DNA of 64,000 nucleotides from Homalodisca vitripennis (lineage: Eukaryota; Arthropoda; Insecta; Hemiptera; Cicadellidae): the NCBI RefSeq assembly GCF_021130785.1, contig NW_025777553.1, forward strand, positions 26,684 through 90,683. Reading direction: 5' to 3'. A program made the position numbers and the translations under genes. Shown here piece by piece: positions 1 through 9,967 of this stretch. The notes below the pieces were generated by a model that was not told where the DNA came from, searched no databases, and saw only the letters and a list, made by a program, of their open reading frames with translations. Positions within the stretch are counted from its first letter, which is position 1; every line of letters starts with the position of its first letter.

Positions 1-882
1 GAAATTAAAGTTTCAATATTGGATTGCACGGACGATACAATCGACGGCTCGTGTGTGCGTTTTGTGTCCGCCCAGTTGGTGAGTAGACTTTACACTACTT
101 ATTCCATCGTGCTCCCCTGGGAGGTCGGACTAACTCCGTCAATGTCATTGTGGAGCCTCTACCTATCGGACTAGGCCTGAATAACTGCATCAGGGTGGAT
201 CCAGTTCCGACGTTGACAAATGGGACTCAACTTTAATTTAATGTCTAGCCATTATGTATTCATGTGAATTATGGTTTTGTAATTTTGTAGTTCAGGAATA
301 TGGTCATCATGATTTTGGCCACTGTAATTTTGTATTAGTAATCGGAGCGCTCCTACCGTAATAATTTTTCGTATTTTTATTTCAATTGGCCAACGAGTTA
401 AGTTTAAGTTAAGTTAAATATATATTTGTTTATTTAGTTTAAGACCTTAGCACTGTGAGAGAAATAGGCAATACAGAATGAAATATGTGAAATATTGGTT
501 TTAATTTCTAATTGCCTGATATTTAATTATAGACCTTGCAACTTGCTATTAGAAAATAATCAACCGAAATCTGTGGCTAATTTAAGTACCTAAGGCTTAG
601 TGTCGTAAACCTAATAGTTCTTGCGTGCATGGTAGTGGTCTCGATTGAGCATACCTGAGGGCAGGAAACTGTTCCTTGTTGGAGACCTGCGACTATCACA
701 CACCCCATCAACAAGGTGGCGCCCTTATTACCGAGCAAACCGTAACCATCTGGGTATCCGTCAATCTTAGTAGTCCTCTGTCACTGCGCAAGAACTTGGT
801 TGTCCTGGCGCTCTACCAATACTCACGCCCTTCTCCACTGAGCGAGGCCGACAATATTGCTAACCCGCGAGGAGGGGTGGCA
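1..882 (+). repeat. 3' part of the first LTR of element A
   Basis: This matches 7121-8000 with one substitution (near 272) and a two-base difference (near 699). It ends in CA at 881-882, three bases before the primer binding site, as expected for an LTR 3' end. About 1,040 bases of this LTR lie left of the window, judged from the complete copy at 6080-8000. The small open frame at 676-948 runs across the LTR end and PBS and is not a gene. Confidence 0.88.
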
Positions 883-885
883 AAC

Positions 886-903
886 TGGCGCCCAACGTGG
901 GGC
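886..903 (+). other. Primer binding site, tRNA-Lys, element A copy 1
   Basis: The 18 bases TGGCGCCCAACGTGGGGC are complementary to the 3' end, including CCA, of eukaryotic tRNA-Lys(CUU). The site lies three bases after the LTR terminal CA. Minus-strand DNA synthesis would start here. Confidence 0.88.
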
Positions 904-1205
904 CAGCGTACAGTCTGCAAATTCAGACCGCCAGGTGTTAGCACCTGACTTTCACAGAATATAAAATTGTATTGAACTTGTAGTGTAAATATTTTTGAAA
1001 GATAGTATTTAGTATTTTTTTTGTTTGTTAATATTTGGAAACACTGGTAATGTCTTGTTAATCGTTGGTTGCATTCTAGTGTTGTTGTTTGGTTGGAGAG
1101 AACTGCATTTTTAGGATTGGCTAAAATTAGTGCGAGGTGATATTTCCATGTGGGCTGTATAAATTATTCTGGTTATCTGGTGAATTTTTAGTATCCTACC
1201 TCACG
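904..1205 (+). other. Untranslated leader of element A, copy 1
   Basis: About 300 bases separate the PBS from the gag ATG. The leader starts with a 35-base block (901-935) repeated exactly in gag (2696-2730). It is followed by a perfect 6-bp stem with a 4-base loop (CAGGTG-TTAG-CACCTG, 933-948). Packaging or dimerisation elements are expected in this position in LTR retroelements; that role here is inference. Confidence 0.6.
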
Positions 1206-2792
1206 ATGAATGCGTATCATCTTCGTAAGACTGAGGTTATCTACGAACTTAAAATTAGGAATGTTAATACCGATGGCAACGCTAATGAACTGAGGAAGCG
1301 TCTGACTCAATGTTTTTCGGCTGATACCAGGTTGATGAAACCGTTTGTAAACTCTTTGGATGCCGATGCGGAGTTGGAGGAATGCGAAGGGAAGTACCAC
1401 GACTTATCTTCGCTAGTGAGTGATTACGAAGGCACGAATAATGAAAACGAGTTTCCTCGTATTGTGGCTCGTCTTTGGCATCTGTATCTCCGAGTGGAGA
1501 GAATTCCGATTGGGGCATCTTCCGATAGTGAGCAATCGGAAAGTAAGGAAAAGTTGCTGAGTAGAAGTAAGGAGCTATTGGATTCTTTTAGAGGGACTTC
1601 TGATTCGAAGAACCAACCGGATCCCAGGACATCGGCAGGTGGTTTTCAACAGCTTCAACTACCAGAGGATGGAGCGCAAGAAACTAATTTTGAACTGCCC
1701 AAAACTTTAGAGATGGCATTTAACCCAAATAAAACCACTGAAGACGACGAGAACCTGGCGACAGAAAGGAAACTTCTAGAGGAATGGCGGAATAGGGAAG
1801 AAAGAAAACTACAACAGGAAAGGCGTCACCTAGAGGAATGGCTCCAAAAGGAAGAGAGAAAACTACAAGAAGAAAGAAGAAAACAGGAGGCAAGATGGAA
1901 ACAAGAAGAAGGACGACTGCAAGAAGCCCGAAGACAGCAAGAAGAGAAATGGAAGTTAGAAGAACTGCGACTTCAGCAGAGAACAGAAGAAAGAATCCCG
2001 CACGAGGAATTGAGAGGTCAAGAAAGAAGAGGACCTCCAGAGGACGACTACCCTCCCAGATTTTCACTAACTCGAAACGACACAGGCGCTAGTTCCCGGC
2101 CCAGATATGTCCCAGTCTACAAGTGGGGGCTAAAGTTTGACAACTCCGGACCAAGTATCGCTGCATTTCTTGAGAGAGTAGAAGAACTTCGTCGGGCAAG
2201 AGGAGTCACACATCAAGAGCTATATGAGTCTGCGGTTGATTTATTTGCCGGATCAGCGCTTGTCTGGTACCGTGCTGCGTCTATTCGGATTCAGTCATGG
2301 CATCAGTTGACGAGGGAGCTCAAAGAAGTCTTTCAGCCTGCGGATTATGACATAAGACTTCATCAGGAAATCTTTAATCGGCTGCAGGGAGATAATGAGC
2401 CGATAGATCTGTATATAGCCGCTATGGAGGGTTTATATGGAAGATTAGCAGTAGCTGTTCCTGAAACTACTCGCTTAGCACAGATCTATAATAACCTGCA
2501 CCCTCAGCTGCAAGATCGATTGGCACTTTGCAGCATTCAAACCCTTGAACAGTTGAGATCCATGGGACGTAGAGCCGAAGCGGGCCGACTAAGTATGGTT
2601 AGAATAAGGCCCGCAACTACAAGGGAAAATACCCTTGAACCGGACCTTGCTTATCACGATCAGAACCACCCACGAAAACCTTTATCCGGACGTGTGGCCA
2701 GCGTACAGTCTGCAAATTCAGACCGCCAGGACCCTGTCTGCTGGAATTGTGGAGATAAGGGCCACCGCTTCAGGTTTTGTAGTAAACAATAA
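1206..2792 (+). CDS. gag: Gag polyprotein, element A copy 1
   Basis: Structural Gag of the retrotransposon, which would form the virus-like particle and bind RNA. The frame is open from 1137, but that start is GTG and adds a hydrophobic stretch; the ATG at 1206 (MNAYHLRKTEV) gives a 528-residue protein and is preferred. Order: SAP-like N-terminus (about 5-35); acidic linker; strongly charged Glu/Arg/Lys/Gln coiled-coil region (about 186-278); retrotransposon gag core from about residue 307 (KWGLKFDNSGPSIAAFLERV); and a CX2CX4HX4C zinc knuckle (CWNCGDKGHRFRFC, about 512-525). Against copy 2, a base is missing near 1329 and one added near 1348, so about six residues are read out of frame and then corrected. 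The TAA stop is followed in frame by a second Cys-rich knuckle-like segment. Confidence 0.92.
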   Translation: MNAYHLRKTEVIYELKIRNVNTDGNANELRKRLTQCFSADTRLMKPFVNSLDADAELEECEGKYHDLSSLVSDYEGTNNENEFPRIVARLWHLYLRVERIPIGASSDSEQSESKEKLLSRSKELLDSFRGTSDSKNQPDPRTSAGGFQQLQLPEDGAQETNFELPKTLEMAFNPNKTTEDDENLATERKLLEEWRNREERKLQQERRHLEEWLQKEERKLQEERRKQEARWKQEEGRLQEARRQQEEKWKLEELRLQQRTEERIPHEELRGQERRGPPEDDYPPRFSLTRNDTGASSRPRYVPVYKWGLKFDNSGPSIAAFLERVEELRRARGVTHQELYESAVDLFAGSALVWYRAASIRIQSWHQLTRELKEVFQPADYDIRLHQEIFNRLQGDNEPIDLYIAAMEGLYGRLAVAVPETTRLAQIYNNLHPQLQDRLALCSIQTLEQLRSMGRRAEAGRLSMVRIRPATTRENTLEPDLAYHDQNHPRKPLSGRVASVQSANSDRQDPVCWNCGDKGHRFRFCSKQ

Positions 2793-2870
2793 CGAAGGTT
2801 TTGTTTTAGTTGTGGAAAGGAGGACGTATTTAAACGAGACTGTGTAAAATGCTGCTCTCAAAAAAAAAAC
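2793..2870 (+). other. In-frame continuation of gag with a second Cys-rich motif, to the frameshift site
   Basis: After the gag TAA (2790-2792) the same frame stays open and encodes CFSCGKEDVFKRDCVKCC, which resembles the second, irregular knuckle of some gypsy Gags, then runs into the A-rich slippery site. Either the TAA is a nonsense mutation shared by both copies or it is read through. In copy 2 the equivalent segment (9911-9983) has an extra T near 9947-9950 that breaks the frame. Confidence 0.6.
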
Positions 2871-5800
2871 GGGCAAGGCAAGGGGTCAGAAAGGAAGTAG
2901 GTGGTTCTGGCTCCTTGGATACTGAGACCATCCCGGCCATAAACTATGTCATTCATAGCCAACAAGAAGACCATAGGCCTTATTTGAAAGTGAGGGTGTT
3001 TGGCCGTGAAGTTACCGCCCTCTTAGACTCGGGAGCTTCCCAAACGTTTTTAGGTGGACATGGAATGTGGATTTTGAATCAGTTTCCCGCTCGCTTTCAG
3101 AGTGCCAGTGGACGCTTTGTAGAAACAGCCGACTCAACACGCCATGAGGTCCAGGGCTTTGTCAATCTACCCATAACTTTACAGGGCCGTACTAAAAGTC
3201 TAAAGGTTTGCATTGTACCATCACTGCAGCATACCTTAATCCTAGGCATCGACTTCTGGGAAATAATGCACATTGTTGCGGATATGCGCAATCGGAAGTG
3301 GGACTTTGCAACGAAGCGTGTGGATTTATTTTGTGGTTATGTTGAGGGAATCACATCGGAAAACAATCTAACTCTAGCAGAGAGAAAACGGCTACAAGAT
3401 CTTCTCGAGGAGCATTTCGAGGATGAGCCATCAACATTGGGTAGAACAGACCGTGTGAAGCACGTCATCGACACTGGGGGTGTGCCACCAATCAAACAGC
3501 GGTACTACAATGTATCCCCTGCTCGTCAAAAAACTCATCAATGAGGAGCTAGACCGCATGTTGCAGTTAGGGGTTGTAGAGCCTTCACAAAGCGCCTGGT
3601 CCTCGCCAATTATGTTACTGGATAAACCTGATGGCAATAAAAGGTTTGTAGTGGACTTCAGGGCGGTGAATGCAGTGAGCCGAAAGGACGCCTACCCTCT
3701 ACCACAGGTGACCGCTATCCTGGATAGATTGAGAGATGCTCGATTCTTATCTAGCCTGGACATTAAGAGCGCCTATTGCCAAATTGAACTAGACGAGGCA
3801 AGTAAGGAGAAGACCGCGTTTGCAATACCGGGTCGTGGCTTATACCAGTTCGTCACGATGCCTTTTGGTCTGTGCGGAGCTCCCGCAACATGGCAGCGCT
3901 TCGTGGACACAGTCTTGGGACCAGAGCTGGAGCCGAATGTCTTCGTCTATCTAGACGACATTATAGTTGTGACATCTACATTTGAGTCCCATCTTAAAAC
4001 CTTGAAAGATATATTTAGAAGAGTTCGTGAAGCAAAGCTCACCCTCAATAGAGAAAAGTGCAAGTTTTGCAGGAGAGAACTGAAGTACCTGGGCTATATT
4101 GTCAGTGGGGAGGGTTTTGCGAGTCGACCCTGAAAAGGTAAAGGCGATTGTGGATATCCCAATCCCCCGGAACCAAAAGGAGGTTCGTCAATTTACTGGA
4201 ATGGCCTCGTGGTACAGACGTTTCATTCCCAACTTCGCGTCACGTATGACTCCTTTGACTTCCTTACTGAAACGGAGAAATCAGTTCGAATGGACTCCAG
4301 AAGCCGAGATGGCCTTCCAGGACGTAAAATCCTGCCTGATTAGCGCTCCAATATTATCCTGTCCAGACTTTTCGAAGCCTTTCACAATCTCCTGTGACGC
4401 CTCAGGCGTGGGGATCGGCGCTGTTCTTAGCCAAGACAGTGAGCAAGGAGAAAGTGTTGTTGCCTATGCCAGCCGCACATTAACTCGGCAAAAAGCAGAA
4501 CTTCTCGGCCACTGAAAGGGAGTGCCTTGCGGTGATCTTTGCTGTGGAGAAATTCCGGCCTTACGTGGAAGGAACCAGGTTCACGGTCGTGACAGACCAC
4601 TATAGTTTGCTTTGGCTAAGTAACTTGAAGGATCCGACAGGACGTCTGGCTCGTTGGGCTTTGCGATTGCAGCCCTATGATTTTCACCTAGTACACCGTA
4701 AGGGGCAAGAGAACGTTGTGCCAGATCTTCTCTCTCGGACCACTCCACCGATATCGACTGAACCCTCTCATCCAGACGTGATTCATTGTGACTTGATTGA
4801 GATACCAGCTACAATACAGGACCAGTGGTACAAAGGAATGTTGGAAAAGGTTAAAATGGGCCCTCAAAAATATTGTCAGTGGCGAACTCAGGAGGAGAAA
4901 CTGTGGAAGAATGTGAGCACCCTGGAACCCTCGCTTCACCAGGATAACTGGAGATTGGTACTCCCAAAAGATCTCAGATCCCAGGCCTTGTTCGAATGCC
5001 ACGATACTCCAACTGCTGGACATCTAGGTGTGTCAAAGACCTATAAACGTATCCAACAGCAGTACTATTGGCCAAAAATGCGGAAGGATGTAGCCACTTA
5101 TGTTTCAAAATGTGCTGTATGTCAACGGACTAAGTACGACCAACAACTCCCTGCGGGCGTTATGGGCAGCAGACGTGCAGTTGATTCTCCATGGCAGATG
5201 ATCGCTGCAGACCTGATTGGCCCTCTGCCACGATCAGTAAGAGGCTTTAAGTACCTGTTGGTTATTACTGACACGTTTACTAAGTACTCAGTCCTACGAC
5301 CTCTCCGAGCTGCTACGGCAAGGTTCGTGTCTCAACACCTGGAAGAGGACATCTTTATGGTTTACGGAGTACCACGGTACTTCATATGTGATAACGGGTC
5401 TGAGTTCATCGGGAAACCAGTGAAGGACCTTGCCAAACAGTACAATGTCAAGATACTACTGAACGCAAGTCGACACCCACAGGCAAACCCGGCAGAGAGG
5501 GTTAATCGGGATATCGTTGCTATGTTGCGAGCTTATGTAACAGACAACCACCGGGAATGGGACAAATTCATTCCAAAAATAGGTTTTGCACTCCGCACCG
5601 CGCATCATGAGGTGACACAGCATTCACCCGCGTTTTTGAACTTTGGGCGAGAACTCGCTACGTCGGGAGACGGATATGAAATTCTTAACGATGGTTCGGG
5701 TGTACCCTCTACTGAGGATTGTGGTCCCTTTAGTGAGAAACTACGAGAGCTTAAGGACATATTCCAAGAGGTTTCAGAGAGACTGAAAACAGCCCATGAA

Positions 5801-6045
5801 AGAAATGCTAAACGCTATAACCTGCGCAGACGACCTGTGACGATAGAGTGGGAGACGTCGTCTTGAAAAGAAACTTTGTACAGTCTGATGTTACTAACTA
5901 CTTTGCAGCCAAACTAGCACCACGCTATGTTGGACCCTACGTAATAGTTGAACAGGTATCTCCTCTGATCTATAAGCTGGCGGACATGGACGGCAAGAAG
6001 ATAGGCCAGTGGCATGTGTCGGACTTTAAGAAATTTCGGCAGTGA
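2849..6045 (+). pseudogene. pol: Pol polyprotein, element A copy 1 (PR-RT-RNase H-IN), four frameshifts
   Basis: Would encode protease, reverse transcriptase, RNase H and integrase. Visible in order: protease ALLDSGASQTFLG (catalytic Asp codon at 3026); RT with SLDIKSAYCQIEL, MPFGLCGAPATWQRF and YLDD (3948-3959); RNase H CDASGVGIGAVLSQ (about 4390-4430); integrase HHCC zinc domain (HLGVSKTYKRIQQQYYWP to CAVCQ, about 5020-5125); and a D,D,E core around 5208, 5390 (ICDNGSEF) and 5494 (ANPAERVN). A C-terminal module follows (APRYVGPYVI). The frame breaks four times: extra A at 3528-3533 (copy 2 has five A), extra T at 4115-4118, extra A at 4490-4494, and a lost G near 5848. All are ±1 changes in short runs, so either recent decay or sequencing error. 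All catalytic motifs survive. Frame lies -1 to gag. Confidence 0.9.
2864..2870 (+). promoter_or_regulatory. Candidate -1 ribosomal frameshift heptamer A AAA AAC, element A copy 1
   Basis: Inside an A10 run, the gag frame reads AAA then AAC, forming the canonical -1 slippery heptamer. A -1 slip leads directly into the protease frame (AAA CGG GCA AGG). Copy 2 keeps the same heptamer at 9977-9983 in a shorter A6 run, and the six-base difference preserves the phase. No clear downstream stem-loop was seen by eye. Confidence 0.6.
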
Positions 6046-6079
6046 AGAAAATTTGGGAAATTTTCTGCCGGATGGGGGG
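6046..6079 (+). other. Polypurine tract, element A
   Basis: Between the pol stop and the LTR is a G-rich purine run (GATGGGGGG, 6071-6079) directly before the TG that opens the LTR. It would prime plus-strand DNA synthesis. The pol-LTR spacer is only about 35 bases, leaving no room for an envelope gene. Confidence 0.75.
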
Positions 6080-8000
6080 TGTTTGTGACGTGTACTTTTC
6101 TGTTTTACCTGAGCAATTGTTATGTAGAACTGATCACTCTACATAACGAAATTTTACATCCAAATGAAGAAGCGCGCATTCATTGTTGCTGCAATAACAG
6201 AACGGTCACTGATTAGACGCCAATCAGCTGTTCAAATAAAGGAGTTAGGCTAAGGTGAGCCATTACCATGCCATTGATATTTTGTCGCTTGCGTATGTCA
6301 GTTAGTAAAATTTCAGTATAATAATTTTGTCTTTACAGAATTAAATATCTACGGTAAACTAAGCCTTGGGCCTCGTAGTAAGATTGTCAAGTCCTGTCGA
6401 TAAACGTAGGAAATTAATACGTTATCTGTAATAAATTAATACTAATCTAGTCTTTTAATAGTTCACGGAGATAAATAGTTGTAAATACGTGTTCATAGTG
6501 TCAAATACTGTAACCACAAATTGTTTCTGTAAATTGTACATAATTAAGCCGAGATATTATCTCGTAACAATTGCATCGTCTCTCATAAATTTCCTTATTA
6601 AACTTGTTAACTGTTCTATAAATAATTGAATCGGTAACTTTATGTCCTAATGTTTGTATATTATTTAGTTTTACTCAGAATAATGTAAAGGCCGTTGTCA
6701 TGAAATTTATACCTACCATTGCCGTGGAAGTGCATACATTAATGCATTATGTTAATACTTCAATACACTTTACTATAATTATTGTAATTAATTAGTTTAA
6801 GTAAGAACAAACGTAATTAATTTTTTTCTGTGTCAGAATAATTATGCTTTGTGTTTAAGACCAATATTGTATATCATTGTAATTGGCAGATTCTGCGCTT
6901 TTTTAATGTACTTATGTTTATACATTAAACGTTTCTTTACATTTTACTGGCCGCTGTAAGCTAAATACGAGTATGTTAGACACACCAACAATAGTGACAG
7001 ATGTTGCTGTTTTAGTCAGCTGGTTTCTTTTAAGTTAAGTTTGACATTGTTTTCATGATTGATTATAAGTAGGTTTACTGATTTCAATGAGCCGCAGAAA
7101 ATGAATAAAACTGACTTTATGAAATTAAAGTTTCAATATTGGATTGCACGGACGATACAATCGACGGCTCGTGTGTGCGTTTTGTGTCCGCCCAGTTGGT
7201 GAGTAGACTTTACACTACTTATTCCATCGTGCTCCCCTGGGAGGTCGGACTAACTCCGTCAATGTCATTGTGGAGCCTCTACCTATCGGACTAGGCCTGA
7301 ATAACTGCATCAGGGTGGATCCAGTTCCGACGTTGACAAATGGGACTCAACTTTAATTTAATGTCTAGCCATTATGTATTCATGTGAATTATTGTTTTGT
7401 AATTTTGTAGTTCAGGAATATGGTCATCATGATTTTGGCCACTGTAATTTTGTATTAGTAATCGGAGCGCTCCTACCGTAATAATTTTTCGTATTTTTAT
7501 TTCAATTGGCCAACGAGTTAAGTTTAAGTTAAGTTAAATATATATTTGTTTATTTAGTTTAAGACCTTAGCACTGTGAGAGAAATAGGCAATACAGAATG
7601 AAATATGTGAAATATTGGTTTTAATTTCTAATTGCCTGATATTTAATTATAGACCTTGCAACTTGCTATTAGAAAATAATCAACCGAAATCTGTGGCTAA
7701 TTTAAGTACCTAAGGCTTAGTGTCGTAAACCTAATAGTTCTTGCGTGCATGGTAGTGGTCTCGATTGAGCATACCTGAGGGCAGGAAACTGTTCCTTGTT
7801 GGAGACCTGCGACTATCACACCCCATCAACAAGGTGGCGCCCTTATTACCGAGCAAACCGTAACCATCTGGGTATCCGTCAATCTTAGTAGTCCTCTGTC
7901 ACTGCGCAAGAACTTGGTTGTCCTGGCGCTCTACCAATACTCACGCCCTTCTCCACTGAGCGAGGCCGACAATATTGCTAACCCGCGAGGAGGGGTGGCA
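6080..8000 (+). repeat. Complete LTR of element A (about 1.92 kb), shared by both copies
   Basis: It starts with TG after the polypurine tract (6080; 6084 is an alternative) and ends in CA at 7999-8000, three bases before the second PBS. Its last 880 bases match 1-882. At about 1.9 kb it is long for an insect gypsy LTR. It is AT-rich and non-coding. AATAAA lies at 7103-7108, a possible polyadenylation signal. It serves as the 3' LTR of copy 1 and the 5' LTR of copy 2. Confidence 0.85.
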
Positions 8001-8003
8001 AAC

Positions 8004-8021
8004 TGGCGCCCAACGTGGGGC
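8004..8021 (+). other. Primer binding site, tRNA-Lys, element A copy 2
   Basis: Identical 18-base tRNA-Lys complement to that at 886-903, again three bases after the LTR CA. The 35-base leader block overlaps its end (8019-8053), as in copy 1. Confidence 0.87.
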
Positions 8022-8323
8022 CAGCGTACAGTCTGCAAATTCAGACCGCCAGGTGTTAGCACCTGACTTTCACAGAATATAAAATTGTATTGAACTTGTA
8101 GTGTAAATATTTTTGAAAGATAGTATTTAGTATTTTTTTTGTTTGTTAATATTTGGAAACACTGGTAATGTCTTGTTAATCGTTGGTTGCATTCTAGTGT
8201 TGTTGTTTGGTTGGAGAGAACTGCATTTTTAGGATTGGCTAAAATTAGTGCGAGGTGATATTTCCATGTGGGCTGTATAAATTATTCTGGTTATCTGGTG
8301 AATTTTTAGTATCCTACCTCACG

Positions 8324-9910
8324 ATGAATGCGTATCATCTTCGTAAGACTGAGGTTATCTACGAACTTAAAATTAGGAATGTTAATACCGATGGCAACGC
8401 TAATGAACTGAGGAAGCGTCTGACTCAATGTTTTTCGGCTGATACCCAGGTTGATGAAACCGTTGTAAACTCTTTGGATGCCGATGCGGAGTTGGAGGAA
8501 TGCGAAGGGAAGTACCACGACTTATCTTCGCTAGTGAGTGATTACGAAGGCACGAATAATGAAAACGAGTTTCCTCGTATTGTGGCTCGTCTTTGGCATC
8601 TGTATCTCCGAGTGGAGAGAATTCCGATTGGGGCATCTTCCGATAGTGAGCAATCGGAAAGTAAGGAAAAGTTGCTGAGTAGAAGTAAGGAGCTATTGGA
8701 TTCTTTTAGAGGGACTTCTGATTCGAAGAACCAACCGGATCCCAGGACATCGGCAGGTGGTTTTCAACAGCTTCAACTACCAGAGGATGGAGCGCAAGAA
8801 ACTAATTTTGAACTGCCCAAAACTTTAGAGATGGCATTTAACCCAAATAAAACCACTGAAGACGACGAGAACCTGGCGACAGAAAGGAAACTTCTAGAGG
8901 AATGGCGGAATAGGGAAGAAAGAAAACTACAACAGGAAAGGCGTCACCTAGAGGAATGGCTCCAAAAGGAAGAGAGAAAACTACAAGAAGAAAGAAGAAA
9001 ACAGGAGGCAAGATGGAAACAAGAAGAAGGACGACTGCAAGAAGCCCGAAGACAGCAAGAAGAGAAATGGAAGTTAGAAGAACTGCGACTTCAGCAGAGA
9101 ACAGAAGAAAGAATCCCGCACGAGGAATTGAGAGGTCAAGAAAGAAGAGGACCTCCAGAGGACGACTACCCTCCCAGATTTTCACTAACTCGAAACGACA
9201 CAGGCGCTAGTTCCCGGCCCAGATATGTCCCAGTCTACAAGTGGGGGCTAAAGTTTGACAACTCCGGACCAAGTATCGCTGCATTTCTTGAGAGAGTAGA
9301 AGAACTTCGTCGGGCAAGAGGAGTCACACATCAAGAGCTATATGAGTCTGCGGTTGATTTATTTGCCGGATCAGCGCTTGTCTGGTACCGTGCTGCGTCT
9401 ATTCGGATTCAGTCATGGCATCAGTTGACGAGGGAGCTCAAAGAAGTCTTTCAGCCTGCGGATTATGACATAAGACTTCATCAGGAAATCTTTAATCGGC
9501 TGCAGGGAGATAATGAGCCGATAGATCTGTATATAGCCGCTATGGAGGGTTTATATGGAAGATTAGCAGTAGCTGTTCCTGAAACTACTCGCTTAGCACA
9601 GATCTATAATAACCTGCACCCTCAGCTGCAAGATCGATTGGCACTTTGCAGCATTCAAACCCTTGAACAGTTGAGATCCATGGGACGTAGAGCCGAAGAG
9701 GGCCGACTAAGTATGGTTAGAATAAGGCCCGCAACTACAAGGGAAAATACCCTTGAACCGGACCTTGCTTATCACGATCAGAACCACCCACGAAAACCTT
9801 TATCCGGACGTGTGGCCAGCGTACAGTCTGCAAATTCAGACCGCCAGGACCCTGTCTGCTGGAATTGTGGAGATAAGGGCCACCGCTTCAGGTTTTGTAG
9901 TAAACAATAA
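8324..9910 (+). CDS. gag: Gag polyprotein, element A copy 2
   Basis: 528 residues from the ATG at 8324, same architecture as copy 1: SAP-like N-terminus, charged coiled-coil region, gag core, CX2CX4HX4C knuckle. This copy keeps the uninterrupted reading FSADTQVDETVVNSL where copy 1 has its compensated frameshift, so copy 2 is probably nearer the ancestral protein. Other differences include a Glu/Ala change near 9699. It carries the same TAA stop before the second Cys-rich motif, so that stop predates the duplication or was copied with it. Confidence 0.92.
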   Translation: MNAYHLRKTEVIYELKIRNVNTDGNANELRKRLTQCFSADTQVDETVVNSLDADAELEECEGKYHDLSSLVSDYEGTNNENEFPRIVARLWHLYLRVERIPIGASSDSEQSESKEKLLSRSKELLDSFRGTSDSKNQPDPRTSAGGFQQLQLPEDGAQETNFELPKTLEMAFNPNKTTEDDENLATERKLLEEWRNREERKLQQERRHLEEWLQKEERKLQEERRKQEARWKQEEGRLQEARRQQEEKWKLEELRLQQRTEERIPHEELRGQERRGPPEDDYPPRFSLTRNDTGASSRPRYVPVYKWGLKFDNSGPSIAAFLERVEELRRARGVTHQELYESAVDLFAGSALVWYRAASIRIQSWHQLTRELKEVFQPADYDIRLHQEIFNRLQGDNEPIDLYIAAMEGLYGRLAVAVPETTRLAQIYNNLHPQLQDRLALCSIQTLEQLRSMGRRAEEGRLSMVRIRPATTRENTLEPDLAYHDQNHPRKPLSGRVASVQSANSDRQDPVCWNCGDKGHRFRFCSKQ

Positions 9911-9967
9911 CGAAGGTTTTGTTTTAGTTGTGGAAAGGAGGACGTATTTTAAACGAGACTGTGTAAA

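Noticed and set aside
676..948. 90-codon open frame over LTR end, PBS and leader
   Set aside because: It crosses the PBS and non-coding leader and has no ATG-based start or domain; the open frame is explained by the GC-rich leader.
1720..2067. Long minus-strand frame opposite the gag coiled coil (and its twin at 8838-9185)
   Set aside because: Antisense shadow of a Glu/Arg/Lys-rich repeat, giving an artificial hydrophobic Leu/Val/Phe sequence.
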